Assembly: GCA_038503075.1 (NCBI GenBank)
Contig: JBCAML010000008.1
Coordinates: 1,178,001 to 1,242,000 of the forward strand
DNA length: 64,000 bases
Origin: Gyromitra esculenta
Lineage: Eukaryota > Ascomycota > Pezizomycetes > Pezizales > Discinaceae
Direction of reading: 5' to 3'
A program made the translations under genes and the position numbers. The notes below the pieces were generated by a model, which did no database searches, was not told where the DNA came from, and saw nothing but the letters and a program-made list of their open reading frames with translations. Positions 22,377 through 34,127 of this stretch are shown here, one piece after another (positions within the stretch are counted from its first letter, which is position 1; each line of letters begins with the position of its first letter).

Positions 22377-23305
22377 ATGCTATCCTCAATTCCCCTAATA
22401 GCTCCTCGCGATGTAAATCTTATCGTCTTTGTGTCTAATACTCTAGCTAACATCTACAGGCACACACGCTCTGGTACACACCTTCGACCACCTTCGCCCC
22501 CACAACAGCAACCTATTCATCCTCCCTCACATCGCCTCCCAGCACTCTTCCCACCTCTCAAAACATCCACCCTTCCTCCCTTCCGTTCCGCCAAAACCAG
22601 CAACAACCCGTACATCGTTTCCGTCTCCCGTCAATCTCCCCCCTGACGCAGCTCGCACTCGATGAGCAATCCCTTCTACAGCGCAAAGTCAACATCCAGC
22701 GTTTTGGTGCAACATGGATCAAACCGCCTGGGATTGCTAAAACATATCAGGGAGAGTTAGATGAGAAGGCTGAGCGTGAGGAGGCGGAGCGACAAGCGAT
22801 GATGGAAGATGTTGATGTGGGTGGTGAGGATGGGGTGTTTGATGACGAAGACGCGGATATCACGAGGGGTGAAGCGGGGGAGGAAGAGGCAGATCTGGAT
22901 GCGGAAATTCCGGAGGGCGATGGGGACTCCTATTTGTCGGATGAGGAGGATGACGAGGATTTGAGCGAGGGTTTGGAAGAACAGGAAGATGAGGATGAGA
23001 TAGATCTAGATGCGGAGGTCCCGGAGGCGGAGGCTGAAACACCGTGGGAGAGCTCAGAGGAGGAGGAGGATGAAGAGGAGGACGAAGAGGAAGAGGAAGA
23101 TGATGGTTTTGATTATGAGGAGGAAGAAAGTCTTGAGGAAGAGACACAACATACCGCGGGTATCGAAAGTTCTCCACATCAAGCTATGTATTCGCATGAT
23201 GAACGCTTTGGACCACCAGATGGGAGGGTGGAGCAAAGGCTCAGAGCGTATCCAAGAAGGGCGCTCATGAGGAGCGATGACGAGATGGAGGTGGATAGCG
23301 AGTAA
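22377..23305 (+). CDS. APC15/Mnd2-like subunit of the anaphase-promoting complex
   Basis: Probable APC/C component that promotes release of checkpoint-bound Cdc20 in mitosis. Two exons, 22377-22412 and 22460-23305, with a 47-bp GT-AG intron, give 293 residues. The N-terminus MLSSIPLIAPRD continues into HTLWYTPS across the splice, as in fungal Apc15 proteins. The core block follows at about residues 70-110, including RKVNIQRFGATWIKPPG and then a charged helix. The C-terminal half is very acidic (long Glu/Asp runs), which is common in this family. Assignment rests on the RFG-x-W-x-(K/R)PPG block and N-terminus; function in this organism is inferred. Confidence 0.8.
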
Positions 23306-23657
23306 CGATGCAGTGGGCTGGTTGACTTAATGATTTATGAGGATGATTATGGGATTGTATTCCGGACTGGTCTTGTTTTTGAGCTATCTCAGGCGGGAGG
23401 TGGTTTTGTGTTTAAGACATGATTGCATGGCTTTCATACTCGTTCACATCCTCTTTGGCTTTCCTTTTTGTAATAGCATGGGTTGGGATGGGCTAGGTCA
23501 TGATTATAGGTGTAATGGCTACCGTCACTTTTTATTTAGCTTGTTTCCTAATTGCTGCGGGTTAAAAAAAAGTCTTCTGTTCTATGCCATGTTCATTTAA
23601 ATACGTAGAATCGAACCTCGAATTCGGTGCCTCTATGCCGTACTTAACACGAGCCAG
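23306..23657. other. Convergent 3' intergenic spacer
   Basis: It lies between the APC15-like stop (plus) and the WD40 stop (minus). It is T-rich; nothing else is seen. Confidence 0.6.
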
Positions 23658-25026
23658 CTACTCATCTTCCTCTTCCATCAATTCTGCCAATTCTCTTTCT
23701 TCTTCTATTGTCAAGAGCCCTTCCATATTCTCTTCAACAACAGGCTCTTCTTTCTTCTTGGTTTCTTCCTTCTTGGCCTCGATAGCTTTGATCAGATCTA
23801 CTTGCTTCAGGGACCATTTCCTGATGGTACCGTCGATGGATACGCTTGCCACCATGTCCTGCTTACTCCCTACAATAGCCAAACCCATAACATCCTCCGA
23901 GTGTCCATCATAGATATGGTAAAGCTCCCCACTCTACCAAAATCAGCAACCAACTCCCATTTAAATTATTGTTTTGAGTAAACTCACACTAATATCCCAC
24001 ACCCTCACCTCCTCATCTCTACACGCCGTAACCGCCCACCGCCCCTTCGGCTCCACCACAATATCGTTAACATAATCCGGATGTCCCAAAACCGTATCAC
24101 TTCTCGCACCGTCCCTCTTCTCATCATCCCTCACATCGATACGTCGCGCCGTCATATCCGCACTCGCAGTCCACATGTCCGCGTCCTCGCCCTCAAAACG
24201 TATCATATTCACGCTCGTCTCATGCTCCAACATCGCCTCACCAACCTCACTACTTCGCTTCGGATCATCCACGTGGATTTCCCACTTCTTGATATCGCGT
24301 TCAGAGCCACCGGAGTAGATGATGGCGAGCGAAGCAGTACTAGTGATGGGGTCTAGCGCGAGCGTGTAGATGCCACGGCTATGGCCCGAGAGCGCGTAAA
24401 TCCGGGAACTGGTGGTAGCGTTCCAGATTATTATTGATGCATCCGAGGAGCCTGAGAGCAGGAGACCACTGCCGTCGGAAGTGCGGAGGTAGAGGAGTGA
24501 TTTGACGAAATCGGTGTGGCCTGTGAAGGTTTGGAGAGGCTTGCGCGTTTCGGTGTTCCATGAGATTATGGTCTTGTCCCAGGAGCCTGCGAAGAGGGTT
24601 TTGGCGGTGGAATCGAGGGCGAGGGAGGTGGCGGGGGCGGTGTGGCCACGGTAAGTTTGTGATTTGTTACCGGTCTGGGATTGGGATTTTCTTGTTAGCT
24701 ATGGTTGTAGTTTGGGGTTTGGAATTTGCCAGTGAGGGTCGGTTTTGTTCTTACAGACTTCAAGGTCAACTCTTCTTGCATATCCACCGCTCTCGGCAAC
24801 ATACACTCGATTGAGATTTAGAGGATCTGGAATTATGGCGAGGAGCTTCGAGCCAAGGTCTATGGGGTCGCCATTCTTATTGTCGCGTTTGGCGGCGCGG
24901 CGTGCGGCTTTAGCTGCACTTGCACTGGTAGGGGTCAGCAACTGCTTATTTCGATAATACTGTTTTAAGAGGGAAGGGTAAGTACTCGGTTTGAAAGAAA
25001 TGGCCGGGGTCGTTAGATACTGACAT
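23658..25026 (-). CDS. WD40-repeat protein, uncharacterised
   Basis: A beta-propeller scaffold protein; partner unknown. Coding exons are 24941-24759, 24674-23988 and 23933-23658, preceded by a putative 6-nt first exon (25026-25021, Met-Ser), for 383 residues in total. Repeats end in the usual WD-like dipeptides: SWDKTIISW, SSDASIIIW, GGSERDIKKW, CRDEEVRVW and SIDGTIRKW, with GH turns such as YRGHTAP, FTGHTDF, LSGHSRG and YDGHSED. The C-terminus is a Lys/Glu-rich helix. The 24758 donor is GTCTGT, chosen because the nearby GTAAGA would break the frame. The start is uncertain: the frame is also open back to an ATG at 25127, which would give 443 residues. Confidence 0.8.
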
Positions 25027-25127
25027 TTGTTTCGTGGTGGTAATGGCGTTGAAGTTGGCGTAGTAGATGTTAGGTGTGTTCGTGAGTTGTGAACTGTGAA
25101 TAGTGGTGGAGTTCCACGCCCCACCAT

Positions 25128-26264
25128 AGTACTATCGGATCTTATCTGATCTGGGCAGAATAGCAAATCATGAAAAGTCACTCGGTAAAACATTTGCATT
25201 GAAATAGTAACCTGCAGTGTCACTTGGATCCTCGAGCGGTGATAATTGGTTCTAATGTTGCTCGGGTACAAAAATTTTGTTTTGGGCCGTTTTGATCCCG
25301 CCCTAAGCCCTACATTCTCTTGCTCTTGAATCTCGAACAGCTATCATTTCACCTTTCCCCTTTGCCTTCCTCCCCCTCGTACTAGGCTCGTATGTATTTT
25401 CAGTAGGAGAGCCAGCAGATTCAATCGCTACGAGTGTTAATACATATAAGTTTATAATTTAGGACTGATGGACCTCGCTACGAAATCTGCTTGACAAAAT
25501 ATAGTCTTGGGAAACTGCTTGGCAGCTATCTCCCCGGATCAAGTTTCTGTTCCAAGACCGGATTCCAAGTAACGCAAATGGTTTTATCAATGATAACGCT
25601 GAAAATCGCGAGGATGGCTTCTCTTCGGTTTGGACGATGGGTCGTAGTAATAATTGCTGGTTTCAAATCCGGCAAACTTAAATGTGGTAACTGTAATGGC
25701 ATTGGTATTATAATTTGGCGATAACTTTACGAGCCTGATTCAATCTTTCGCAAGTGGTATAAGAATAGTAGAGATGGATATTGCTCTCGGTAGTGATGTG
25801 GAGGTAGTGGTTAGTGTTGATGCGATGGTGGGGTGAGAGGGGTAAACTCAGATGCTCAATTTTCGGCGAGTTCAAGATAGCTTGAGGCGCGTTGAATAAC
25901 CGGATTCCGATAACTCATGGGTCAAAAGCGTATAGTTGAGAAATTAGGTTAGTGGGCGTGTTGTATTGTGAGTAGCCATTAGGTTTAGGGTAGTAACTAC
26001 GTGATGTGATGGTGATATATAGAATGGACCACGCAGCAGGGACACACCTTACCCTGAACCATTGAATTTTGTTGATGGCGCTGCGTTTTTGCGTGTACCT
26101 TTGTGCAGCGAGGTAGCTCTCAGTTAGTTGATCGGCCTCCCCCCTGAAACTTTTCATAAAGACTAATACCCACTACTCTCCCTTCCCACCTCTTCCCACC
26201 CTTCTTCACCAACAACAATCATCACCAACCATCACTAAATTTCAAACTTCCATCCCTTCCACCC
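25128..26264. other. Intergenic, upstream of the WD40 gene
   Basis: No gene recognised. Small frames at 25491-25724 and 25915-26157 lack any domain. From 26160 the plus strand becomes pyrimidine-rich, like a fungal core promoter, but no coding exon was found downstream. Confidence 0.45.
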
Positions 26265-26440
26265 TTTTCCACCATCCATCATCCATTTTCATCATCCATC
26301 ATCCCTTTCCATCATCCATCATCTCTTTCTATCATCTATCATCCTTTTCTATCATCTATCATCCTTTTACCATCATCCTCCATCCCTTTTACCATCCTTC
26401 ATCCCCTTCATCATCCTTTTATCATCCTTCATCCTCTATC
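26265..26440. repeat. Pyrimidine minisatellite (CATCATCCATCATCCTTTT-like)
   Basis: Roughly eight degenerate copies of a unit of about 19-20 bp built from CATC and CTTTT. Copies vary by C/T changes and small length differences. Confidence 0.8.
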
Positions 26441-26446
26441 AACCTC

Positions 26447-26820
26447 TTACCTTTTCCGGCTTCTCTCCTCCTGCCTTCCTCCAGCATCACAAAAAATCGT
26501 CAAATGCTTGGGTGGCTCCCATCGCAATAGCCCCGGCGCAGACGCTCCCTTGAGGTGTGGGCGAGGAAACCAGCCTATAGGGCCTGACTTACCTGTCGTG
26601 GGAATCTCCTTGTGGGATGCTCCTGCGTAGCGGTCCGGGCCCGGCCATGGCAAGATATCTCTTGTCGGTGTTAAGCCTCGTCTACACCGCCCCGGTTCCT
26701 CCAGTGGGAGAGCAAATGTTTGTCAGGAGGAGACCTGTATCGTGTCTCTTCCCACTAGCCTCGTCGCCAGACCGAATCGGTATCCCAACAGGTTAGGTCT
26801 GGCGGACGAGGCTATCCTTT
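26447..26820. other. GC-rich island with a strong stem-loop, identity unknown
   Basis: This stretch is far more GC-rich than its flanks. Near its end, 26757-26773 (AGCCTCGTCGCCAGACC) pairs with 26796-26813 over 17 bp with a single bulged G, leaving a 22-nt loop. It contains ACTTACCTG (26587-26595), which is both the U1 snRNA 5' sequence and, read on minus, a perfect splice donor. A minus frame (26447-26653) has no recognisable domain. It could be a structured ncRNA, a transposon fragment or a diverged gene; I cannot decide. Confidence 0.35.
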
Positions 26821-27643
26821 ATCTCGTTTTTTGATTATCTTTGCTAACGATGAGGTTTTTCTAGTTTTTGGCTCGGCTGTCTGTATCTTGGATCTTTTTT
26901 ATTGTCTATGGGATAGCTCGTAGGGCGTGGGTTGATAGAATCAAGATTCTATGATGATGCCCACATGGTAGCTAAACTAATTCTTACGGGAAGATGTTGA
27001 TGTTGCCAGCCAGGTCTGAGAGTCGCTTTTATTCTTTGCTGGGGTTTTATTCTTCTCAGGGAGATCAAATTAGAGGAAATGAGTTGGAAATAGAGATACC
27101 AAGCCTTAATCTCACTATCCTGTTTATCACGTTCTTACCTCTTTCTCCAACCGACTGAACTTTATCTACTTTGCTTCAAGATTTCCTTCTCAGTTGTGAC
27201 GAATATGACGAAGTTTGCGCCAAACCTTCTGCTGCCCGTGGTGTATTTGAGATCCGGTTCGATGTAATACCGATACCTCACATCCATCAAGCTTGTAGTA
27301 CCCCCTCGCTCTCGATAGAGCTCTTCTCTGACCTTAGGTTCGCTGTAGCTCCGTAATTCTCGCTGCCTAGGAATAAATAGCGCTTCCACATCATGATTAA
27401 TACTGAAATCAAGACTTGGAACCCACCGAAGGATACTTCCATGCGAGTGACATAGCATGAATCACAGCTTGGCACACATCACGTGGGGGCTGAAGTTCGT
27501 GGAACCGTAAGAAATGACACGGCTGTGCATACAAGGGGCTCCAGGAACCTCCCAAAGATTATCAGTGTGCGACTGTAGATGCCCTTTCTGTAGATACAGA
27601 TATCTCTCCTTTCTCTACTTAGTTGCCCAGCACTAATTTCAAG
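26821..27643. other. Intergenic, chitosanase promoter side
   Basis: No supported gene. A 98-codon frame with a real ATG exists on minus (27162-27458) but has no homology I recognise and no clear splice partners. The last 100 bp before 27644 are T/C-rich. Confidence 0.45.
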
Positions 27644-28908
27644 ATGAAAGCTGTTGATTTACTGCATCTTGTCTTCGTTGCTGCCGGTAGCCTTCCCATG
27701 CTGCCGGTAGCCTACAGCCGATCCATTCCTAATAGCCTCCAAACATTCTACGACCAAGTCAAGGTATTTTCGCCGATCCCCAAGTCACTACACTTGACTA
27801 ACTAATGATTGGCTAGGGCGGAGATTGTCCTAAAGTTCTCAAGAAGGGACTGTCCAAAGACACTTCTAACAAAGGTGGATTTCGCTACTGTTCTGATAAA
27901 AGCGAGACTCTCATGTGGATCGCCGGACCCTCGTCACTCGCGGATATGGATGTCGATTGCGACGGTATCAATAATGCTAAGGGTAAATGCGAAAATGATC
28001 CCACGGGCCAATCCATCACCGCGTTCCAAGACGAAGTCTCGGGGTTTGGGATCAAAGATTTGGACGCCAATCTACACAGCTATGTTGTCTTGGGCACGAA
28101 GAATTTCGATCCTCAGGATGTGGGAGTGGAGAGTTTGAGTGTTGTTGCTGTTGTGTGTAACGATAAATTGGTAAAAATGCCCTTTATAACTGCTTGCCAA
28201 CGTGAAGCGCCACACGAATTATTTGATGCTACTTTTTTTTGGTGGCACGATCTAGCAAAAAAAAAAAAGCCGGGTTATTTGCAATTCGTCTAGCAATTCG
28301 TTTTTTCATCGTATAACTAACCTCCCCGTGTTTAGTTCTATGGCATCTGGGGGGACACGAACGCCGATAATTTAGTTGGAGAAGCTAGTATTTCTTTGGC
28401 CACCGCTTGCTTCGGGAGTGACATAACTGGCGATAGTGGTCACTCAGACACCGATGTTCTATACCTTGCTTTCAGAAGTCATGAAGCTAAACCTGACTCT
28501 AAAGTCATATGGTAGAATATTCCACTCTTTAGCTAGAATGTCAGTTTAAGACCTTTCTAACTATCTATTTAGGACAGCTAAATCTTTCGGAGATTTTGAA
28601 AAATCGTTGGCGCATATTGGTGACGCGTTAATCGCGAAATTCTTGCAAGTGAGCGATGTCCGTCATGAAGTTGATTACGGTGAAAGCACCACAAGAATAA
28701 CGGTACTAACCATGTCAATTGTACTGCTCAGGGCGATAACAGTGACCCCAACAATGGTGGCGGCTCTCAAAATGGCACTAATACAAGTAATGGAAGTAAT
28801 TCCGGCAATAGCGGAACACCAGATGTTGGGTTCAGTACTCAAATACCGAATCTTACTTTGCTATTCTCTCTCCTGGTTATCCCTCTTGTATTTTATCTTA
28901 ATATTTAA
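27644..28908 (+). CDS. GH75 chitosanase with predicted GPI-anchor tail
   Basis: Endo-hydrolysis of chitosan outside the cell. Five exons join in frame: 27644-27763, 27817-28170, 28336-28511, 28573-28648 and 28696-28908, giving 312 residues. A signal peptide is clear (MKAVDLLHLVFVAAG, cleavage near AYS). Fungal chitosanase blocks follow: DCDGINN, GKCENDPTGQ, KDLDANLHSYVVLG, LFYGIWGDTN and GEASISLA, then a His-Asp-x-Asp-Val-Leu-Tyr block. The last exon is unusual. A Asn/Gly/Ser-rich linker with N-glycosylation sites leads to a hydrophobic C-terminus (LLFSLLVIPLVFYLNI), which looks like a GPI signal. The final intron is only 47 bp (28649-28695); without it the frame runs on into an unrelated tail. 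Intron 2 (165 bp) holds long T and A runs. Confidence 0.87.
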
Positions 28909-29354
28909 TTTAAATCACTTCTTTTTGAATAAGACTCGACAAGGGAATTCACCAGCACCCTAAATACTACCTTGATGCAATATTTCGCGATCGTCTATAA
29001 TATACCCTATTAGAGATCTGAAAGGAGGCAGGGTGCTACAATGGTAAGAAATAGCATAGATTATCAAGATAGAAATCTGGTTTTCAAGTTTGAATTATAA
29101 TATACATTGGCAAGATGGAATTCCAGTCGGGGTAAATTAAAGACATTTATGAATTGTGTCATCTTGAGTGATTTTTTTAACGAATCCTTGAGTGAGATCG
29201 TTCATATGATGATCAAGTTGTTGACTACTGTACAAGTTGATAGTTATGAGCGAATATAAATGGGGACTATGCCCCCTCATAAACGAGTAAACAAAGCACC
29301 GTAATACTCATCCTGAGCTCTCGATAATATCTAACAAACCCACTCTAAGCACCC
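28909..29354. other. Intergenic
   Basis: AT-rich; no coding signal. The last 100 bp contain ATATAAATGG-like sequence that may serve the small gene downstream. Confidence 0.5.
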
Positions 29355-29663
29355 ATGCCTTCTCATCCGTCAATGGCTACTATAGTATTCAGCATATTTT
29401 TCATCTGTGCAACTGCTATGGAGGTAACTTTTTTGTTCCTGCGTGACAGCCTACCAATCTCTGCTATCTACCTTGCTGCCGCATTTCTCGGAGTCTCCGC
29501 CGCACTCCTTATCGTTTCTATCACGATGGATCTATGCAAATGTGCCAACCGGCCTAAAGCTTCTGGAGGGAATGTGAAGTCGAAAATTGGGCCCTCGAGA
29601 GCCCAGTTTGTAGATATAGAACTTGGTGCACCTCCCCCTGCAGTCGTTCGACGAGATTTATAA
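29355..29663 (+). CDS. Small membrane protein, unrecognised
   Basis: A 102-residue intronless frame. Two hydrophobic helices are visible (about residues 7-27 and 33-57), followed by a Cys-Lys-Cys turn and a polar tail rich in Ala, Pro and Arg. I recognise no family. Codon use is unremarkable. It could be a short real gene or a chance frame; the two clean membrane segments favour the former. Confidence 0.4.
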   Translation: MPSHPSMATIVFSIFFICATAMEVTFLFLRDSLPISAIYLAAAFLGVSAALLIVSITMDLCKCANRPKASGGNVKSKIGPSRAQFVDIELGAPPPAVVRRDL

Positions 29664-30062
29664 CCAAACTCGATTCTCTAGCATATATTTCATAATTGCA
29701 GAAGCTTTACTCAGGTGTGTTTTTCGTCTATAGAATCGTAAGACAGCCACGAGTGATAGTTCATTTCTATGGGAGTAGGGTAGGACATATACATTAATAT
29801 AAAGGGAATCAAGTAGCAATGCTATCACGTTGAGCTACATATCATTATTCTTTCGTTTGCTTTCCGCCCTAAAGATAGTTTATTGTGTGTAAATGATATT
29901 GCATCACTCGGTATAATCAAGTGTAAACCGTCTTTGTGTTACGAAATTCATAAATATTATCATCTCCCAAATGCTAACTAAGGTTCTGAAATCCGAAGAA
30001 AGAAAAAAAAGCACCCGTAACAATTTCCCAAAAGTTCCTTAAGTCAAATTAAATTTCTATTC
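29664..30062. other. Intergenic between convergent genes
   Basis: AT-rich 3' flank; nothing identified. Confidence 0.5.
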
Positions 30063-33000
30063 CTATAGCGCTCTCCTTCTTGCTGTAATCCCTACAGCTT
30101 TCCATTTCACGACAGCTCCGGAATATTCTAGTTTTTCCGTTTCTGCCACCACTAAGTCCTGCTCAAACTCAAAGCGTTCAAGGATAGCCTTTGTCATTAT
30201 TTGGATCGTCATCTGAGCGAAATATCTCCCGGGGCACAAGTGTGGACCCTTCAAACCCCATGTAATGTACCTTGGAGTGCCAATTGGTGGATCTTGTGCT
30301 GCAAATCGATCGAATTGGTAATCTGCCGCTGATGGTCCCCAGACACTGGGTTGGCGATGGACATAATATGCAGAGATAGTCACGACTTCTTTCTCGGGGA
30401 GTTGTAACGTTGGCTGTGATGGTAGGGTAAAACTTTTCGCGATTATCCTCGCACAACTGGTGATTGGGCCGATAAGACGAATCGACTCAAACATTGCGCT
30501 TCGCAGAAGACTCCAATCCGAGGTACTCTGAACCTCGATGTTTTGGACATTGGCGCCTGCCAAAGATTTTGTAAGGGTGTTTTGCAAACCAGGCTGGTTG
30601 GTTATATCCAGGAACGTGCTGGTGAAGGTGGATTGAAGGTTTGTGAAGCCCATCCAGACAACAAGCGCAGCTAGATCTGTACAAACGAAGAAAAGAAAGA
30701 TTAGCAAGACGATTAAAGTCCTCTAAACCAGACTGAGGGTTGAAAATACCTGCAGCGTCCTTGTTGTCTTCCGTGAGAGGAATTATAAAACTCAGGAAAT
30801 CAAGCAAACCCGAGTCACCAAGCTCCTTTTCAGTATTCTTCTGACTGGCTCTACGCTTCTCGATGATTGGGATAAGTACTTTGCGAATCTTCTTAAAGTC
30901 TTTGTTGATTTGGATGCCAGCTAAACCCTTAAGAAAGCTCGGTAGAGCGCTAGAGAACACCATTGCCGTCGTAGCATCTCTGTCGAATTTTATGAATGTC
31001 TTGAGAAGTTCTTCGTTGTCGAAACCTTCTTCTCCAATGATGCATCTAGAGATCACATATGTGATATAGAGCGTTAAGTAGTCTTTGATATCATCATAAT
31101 GTTTCGAGGATTGATCTAGTTGAACTGGTGGGTGAGCACGGAGGAAGGATTCCGAGGCACTCGTGGCCGTCCGAGCAAATTCCTTGAGAATCTTTTCGTC
31201 GCCAAGGTATTTCCTGATGAGTTTTGTGTGGAAATCTGATTCGAAGTTACTCTTATGGACAACAAGTTCCACGTTCAAGGAGCGGAAGAATTCATGGAGA
31301 GAGAAGTGATATTCGTAATCCGCATCTTTGATAATCGCTTCCATATCCTGGGGCTGACTGACGACGTAATGAGTGATAGGACCAAGCTTAATACCAAATG
31401 CACGAGAGGCACTATCGCCATATTTCCTAAATCCGCTGAGAAGCAAAGATTTAGGGTCTTTTTGGAATTTGAGACCTTCTCCGACAATAGGTAGACCGTA
31501 CATCACTGGCGGGAATTTTTGGAGCTTCTTTCGAATTGTGAAGAATGCAATGACGGCTAGTGTTCCAAGGACCTTTAAGATTGTGCTTTTGTGTATTTTA
31601 ATAAGAGCGAGAAGGACCTGAGCCCCGGTGTAAGCAGTGACTAGGATATTCAATTTCTGAGAGGGTATAGCGCAAAGTATAGGATTAGTAACAGGATCAA
31701 ATGGAAGCAGCGCTTTCCCTTGTAAGCATTTGATATCCGTATTCTCCGTGACTAATCTCCACAGAAGGTTCGCCCCATGAGCCTGGAAATCCAACTCAGC
31801 GAGCCAGAATGTATCGTAAAATCTGGCATTTGGGTGCGTCTCTGTTGGTTTTGGGGCCCAAAGAAGTTCCTCGAGTGCATTGCTAGGATGACAATCCCAT
31901 GGTTTGTCTACTAGAAGACACCTCATCATAGCATATCCAACGGAGAATCGATCCGAATTTCCGAGGCCAAAGAGACTGAAAAGGCTGATAATAAGAGAGG
32001 ATTTAGGAACAGTGGTTCCAGGGAACATCTCCTCTTCTAACTGGACTCCGACTACAAGGTCAACTTCGTCGGGACTATTGTATAGTCTTCTCAAGTTTGC
32101 AACAGCTTCTGGATCGGTCGAAAAGTCCTCAAAATTTTCCCTAATAGGAACAATCACTGCAGGATCTAGAGAGAAACAACCATAAGTTAGTTCATGCGCG
32201 AAACAAATTTCGAATTCTGGAAATTACCAACATACCCTGATCGTTATACGCCCTGAAATACTGATTGAAAGTCGGCAATCCTTGCTCCCTCTCATGGACA
32301 ATACTCCACGTTGCAATATCAAACGGCTTTCCCCTGTACTGACCAGCGCTTCTAAATTCTTCGTCGACACCACTCTTAAAGTTTGGGATATCTGTTGCCA
32401 ACATTCCTCTAAGAATACCTTCAACCCCGGTATCAAAAAACCCCTTACTGTCGAATGCCGTATTAAACAAATTCTGGGTCCGGAGAGTGTTATTTAAGGC
32501 ATCCTTGATGGGAAAGTCTCTAATAATGAATTCGTGGAATCTGTAAACAATAGCCATTTCTGCGGAAGCTACCATAGGTTTGCCGCCCTTGGTAACCAAC
32601 GGCCAGGGATACGAGTGGGCTGGGTTGATCTCAAGAGAATTCTCTCCGTATAACTGCCTGTTGATGAAAGATTTGTATATTAGAAATAGACTTTACATTC
32701 ATGAGAAATGGCATTACCTGTAAAGGGGAAATCCATCATCTGTAGGCCAGGGCATTTCTGTGGTCCAATAAGTCATTTGATAGGAATTCGCTATCAACGC
32801 AAACTTTGCGGATAAAACTAGTCTAACAGTCTGATATAATCGTTCGTCATCATATTCTGGATGCTTCTTTGACAGTATTCCGCAAAGACGATTATGTTCT
32901 CTCAGCATAAGTGTATGTACAGACAACATAATCCAATCTTCGTTGGTTCGGGGATCGCCACCGGCAAATAATGTGGTTGGGTCAACTCCCTGGCGTGTTC

Positions 33001-34127
33001 GCATTGGAAGACCCATTGTGTTTAGAGGGAGATACTCGCGGGTGGGATCCTTGGGGCCTCCCTTCTGACTGAGAAGCTTCCCACCTTGAAATGAACGAAG
33101 AGCATTAGCGACTTCACGGGTGCTTCCGTAGAGGGAAGAAACATCAAGCCAGGTTGTGGCTTGATTTAGGAGTTCGCGGGGGTTGTCCTTAGAAGTTCCT
33201 GTTCCCGGGACTGGAAGAGAGCGCCATATGCGAAAGGTGGTGTTGAGGGGGTAATCCTCTTCGTCTCGAGGGACAGGTACGTCGATAAATTCTTCAGTTG
33301 AGTCCTCACTATAAGTCACATCGTGCATGATAAACTAAGAACCCACTCAGATAAGTATCTTGCAAACCCTAATAACTAGTTTAATAGAATAAAAAGCCCA
33401 TCCCACTAACCTCAATGAGACCCAACAAAAGCGGAGTATGCTCGTAGTAGAGCTTCTCTTTTCTCTTGAAAAATGCGTTGCTCACAGCCCTCGGGTTTGG
33501 ACCATCTCTTGGTTGGGAAATTCCATCTTTATAAGAATGTTGGTTATAGTCTCTAGCCTTCATCGTTCCGAGCTGTCCGTAATCAATCTTATTCACCTCC
33601 AGCCAATTGCATGAGCCATCAATGGTGCGAAAATACCACTTTGATCTGTCGTTTATGCATTTAGGATCCAGGGCATACGGAAGATGGCTAAATAGCATGC
33701 TAGCTTCAACATGTGGGGGCAATAACGGTCCCACTTGAGGGAAAGTTGGCGGTATTCTGGCTTCATTGGACTCGTTTGCTGGGGTATCTATGAGATCGGC
33801 AAGTTGACCAAGATCGTTCAAACGAGGAGGAATAGTCCCATTCGGAAAGGTCTTCATCAGTTCTCCGGAGGGATCTGTTTCTATAATTTGTTGAAGCCAG
33901 CTCACAAGGAAATGATCAGGGTTTTCGTCCTCTGCGAATTCTGGACTCTGTTTGTTTGGGACATATTTCCCAGATTTCTTTTGTATGCCATTGAAGCGGG
34001 TGTACTGTCCTTGATCAGCTATAGAGAGAGACGAAAAGAGGCAAAAGATAAAAATTAAACTCAAAAGAAGAGCATGAATAGACATGCTGGTATATGCTCT
34101 AGGGCGGTGGCTGTTGTTCCTATGCAT
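30063..34127 (-). CDS. Haem peroxidase/dioxygenase-cytochrome P450 fusion protein
   Basis: Probable fatty-acid oxygenase with a second, P450 step. Five exons join in frame: 34127-33411, 33334-32718, 32657-32236, 32156-30750 and 30676-30063, giving 1,258 residues (1,244 from the ATG at 34085). The N-terminus is a signal peptide (ALLLSLIFIFCLFSS). The first domain matches animal-type haem peroxidases: RTIDGSCN, a distal His in IMHDVT, TWLDVSSLYGS and LREHNRLC. It also has VYRFHEF, where Tyr and His sit three apart as in cyclooxygenases. A hydrophobic stretch (LKVLGTLAVIAFFTI, about 775-793) precedes a P450 with ESIR, FDRF and the haem Cys in GPHLCPGRYF. The P450 I-helix (VVWMGFTNLQST) lacks the usual acid-Thr pair. 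Fungal Ppo enzymes share the domain order but normally lack a signal peptide. Substrate unknown. Confidence 0.85.

Noticed and set aside
26587..26595. ACTTACCTG, the start of U1 snRNA
   Set aside because: The next bases do not show the conserved first stem-loop, a U1A-type loop or an Sm site that I can identify, and the same bases are a splice-donor complement. Kept only as a note within the island.
27162..27458. 98-codon frame on minus with ATG
   Set aside because: No recognisable family, no supporting splice signals; below my threshold for a gene call.
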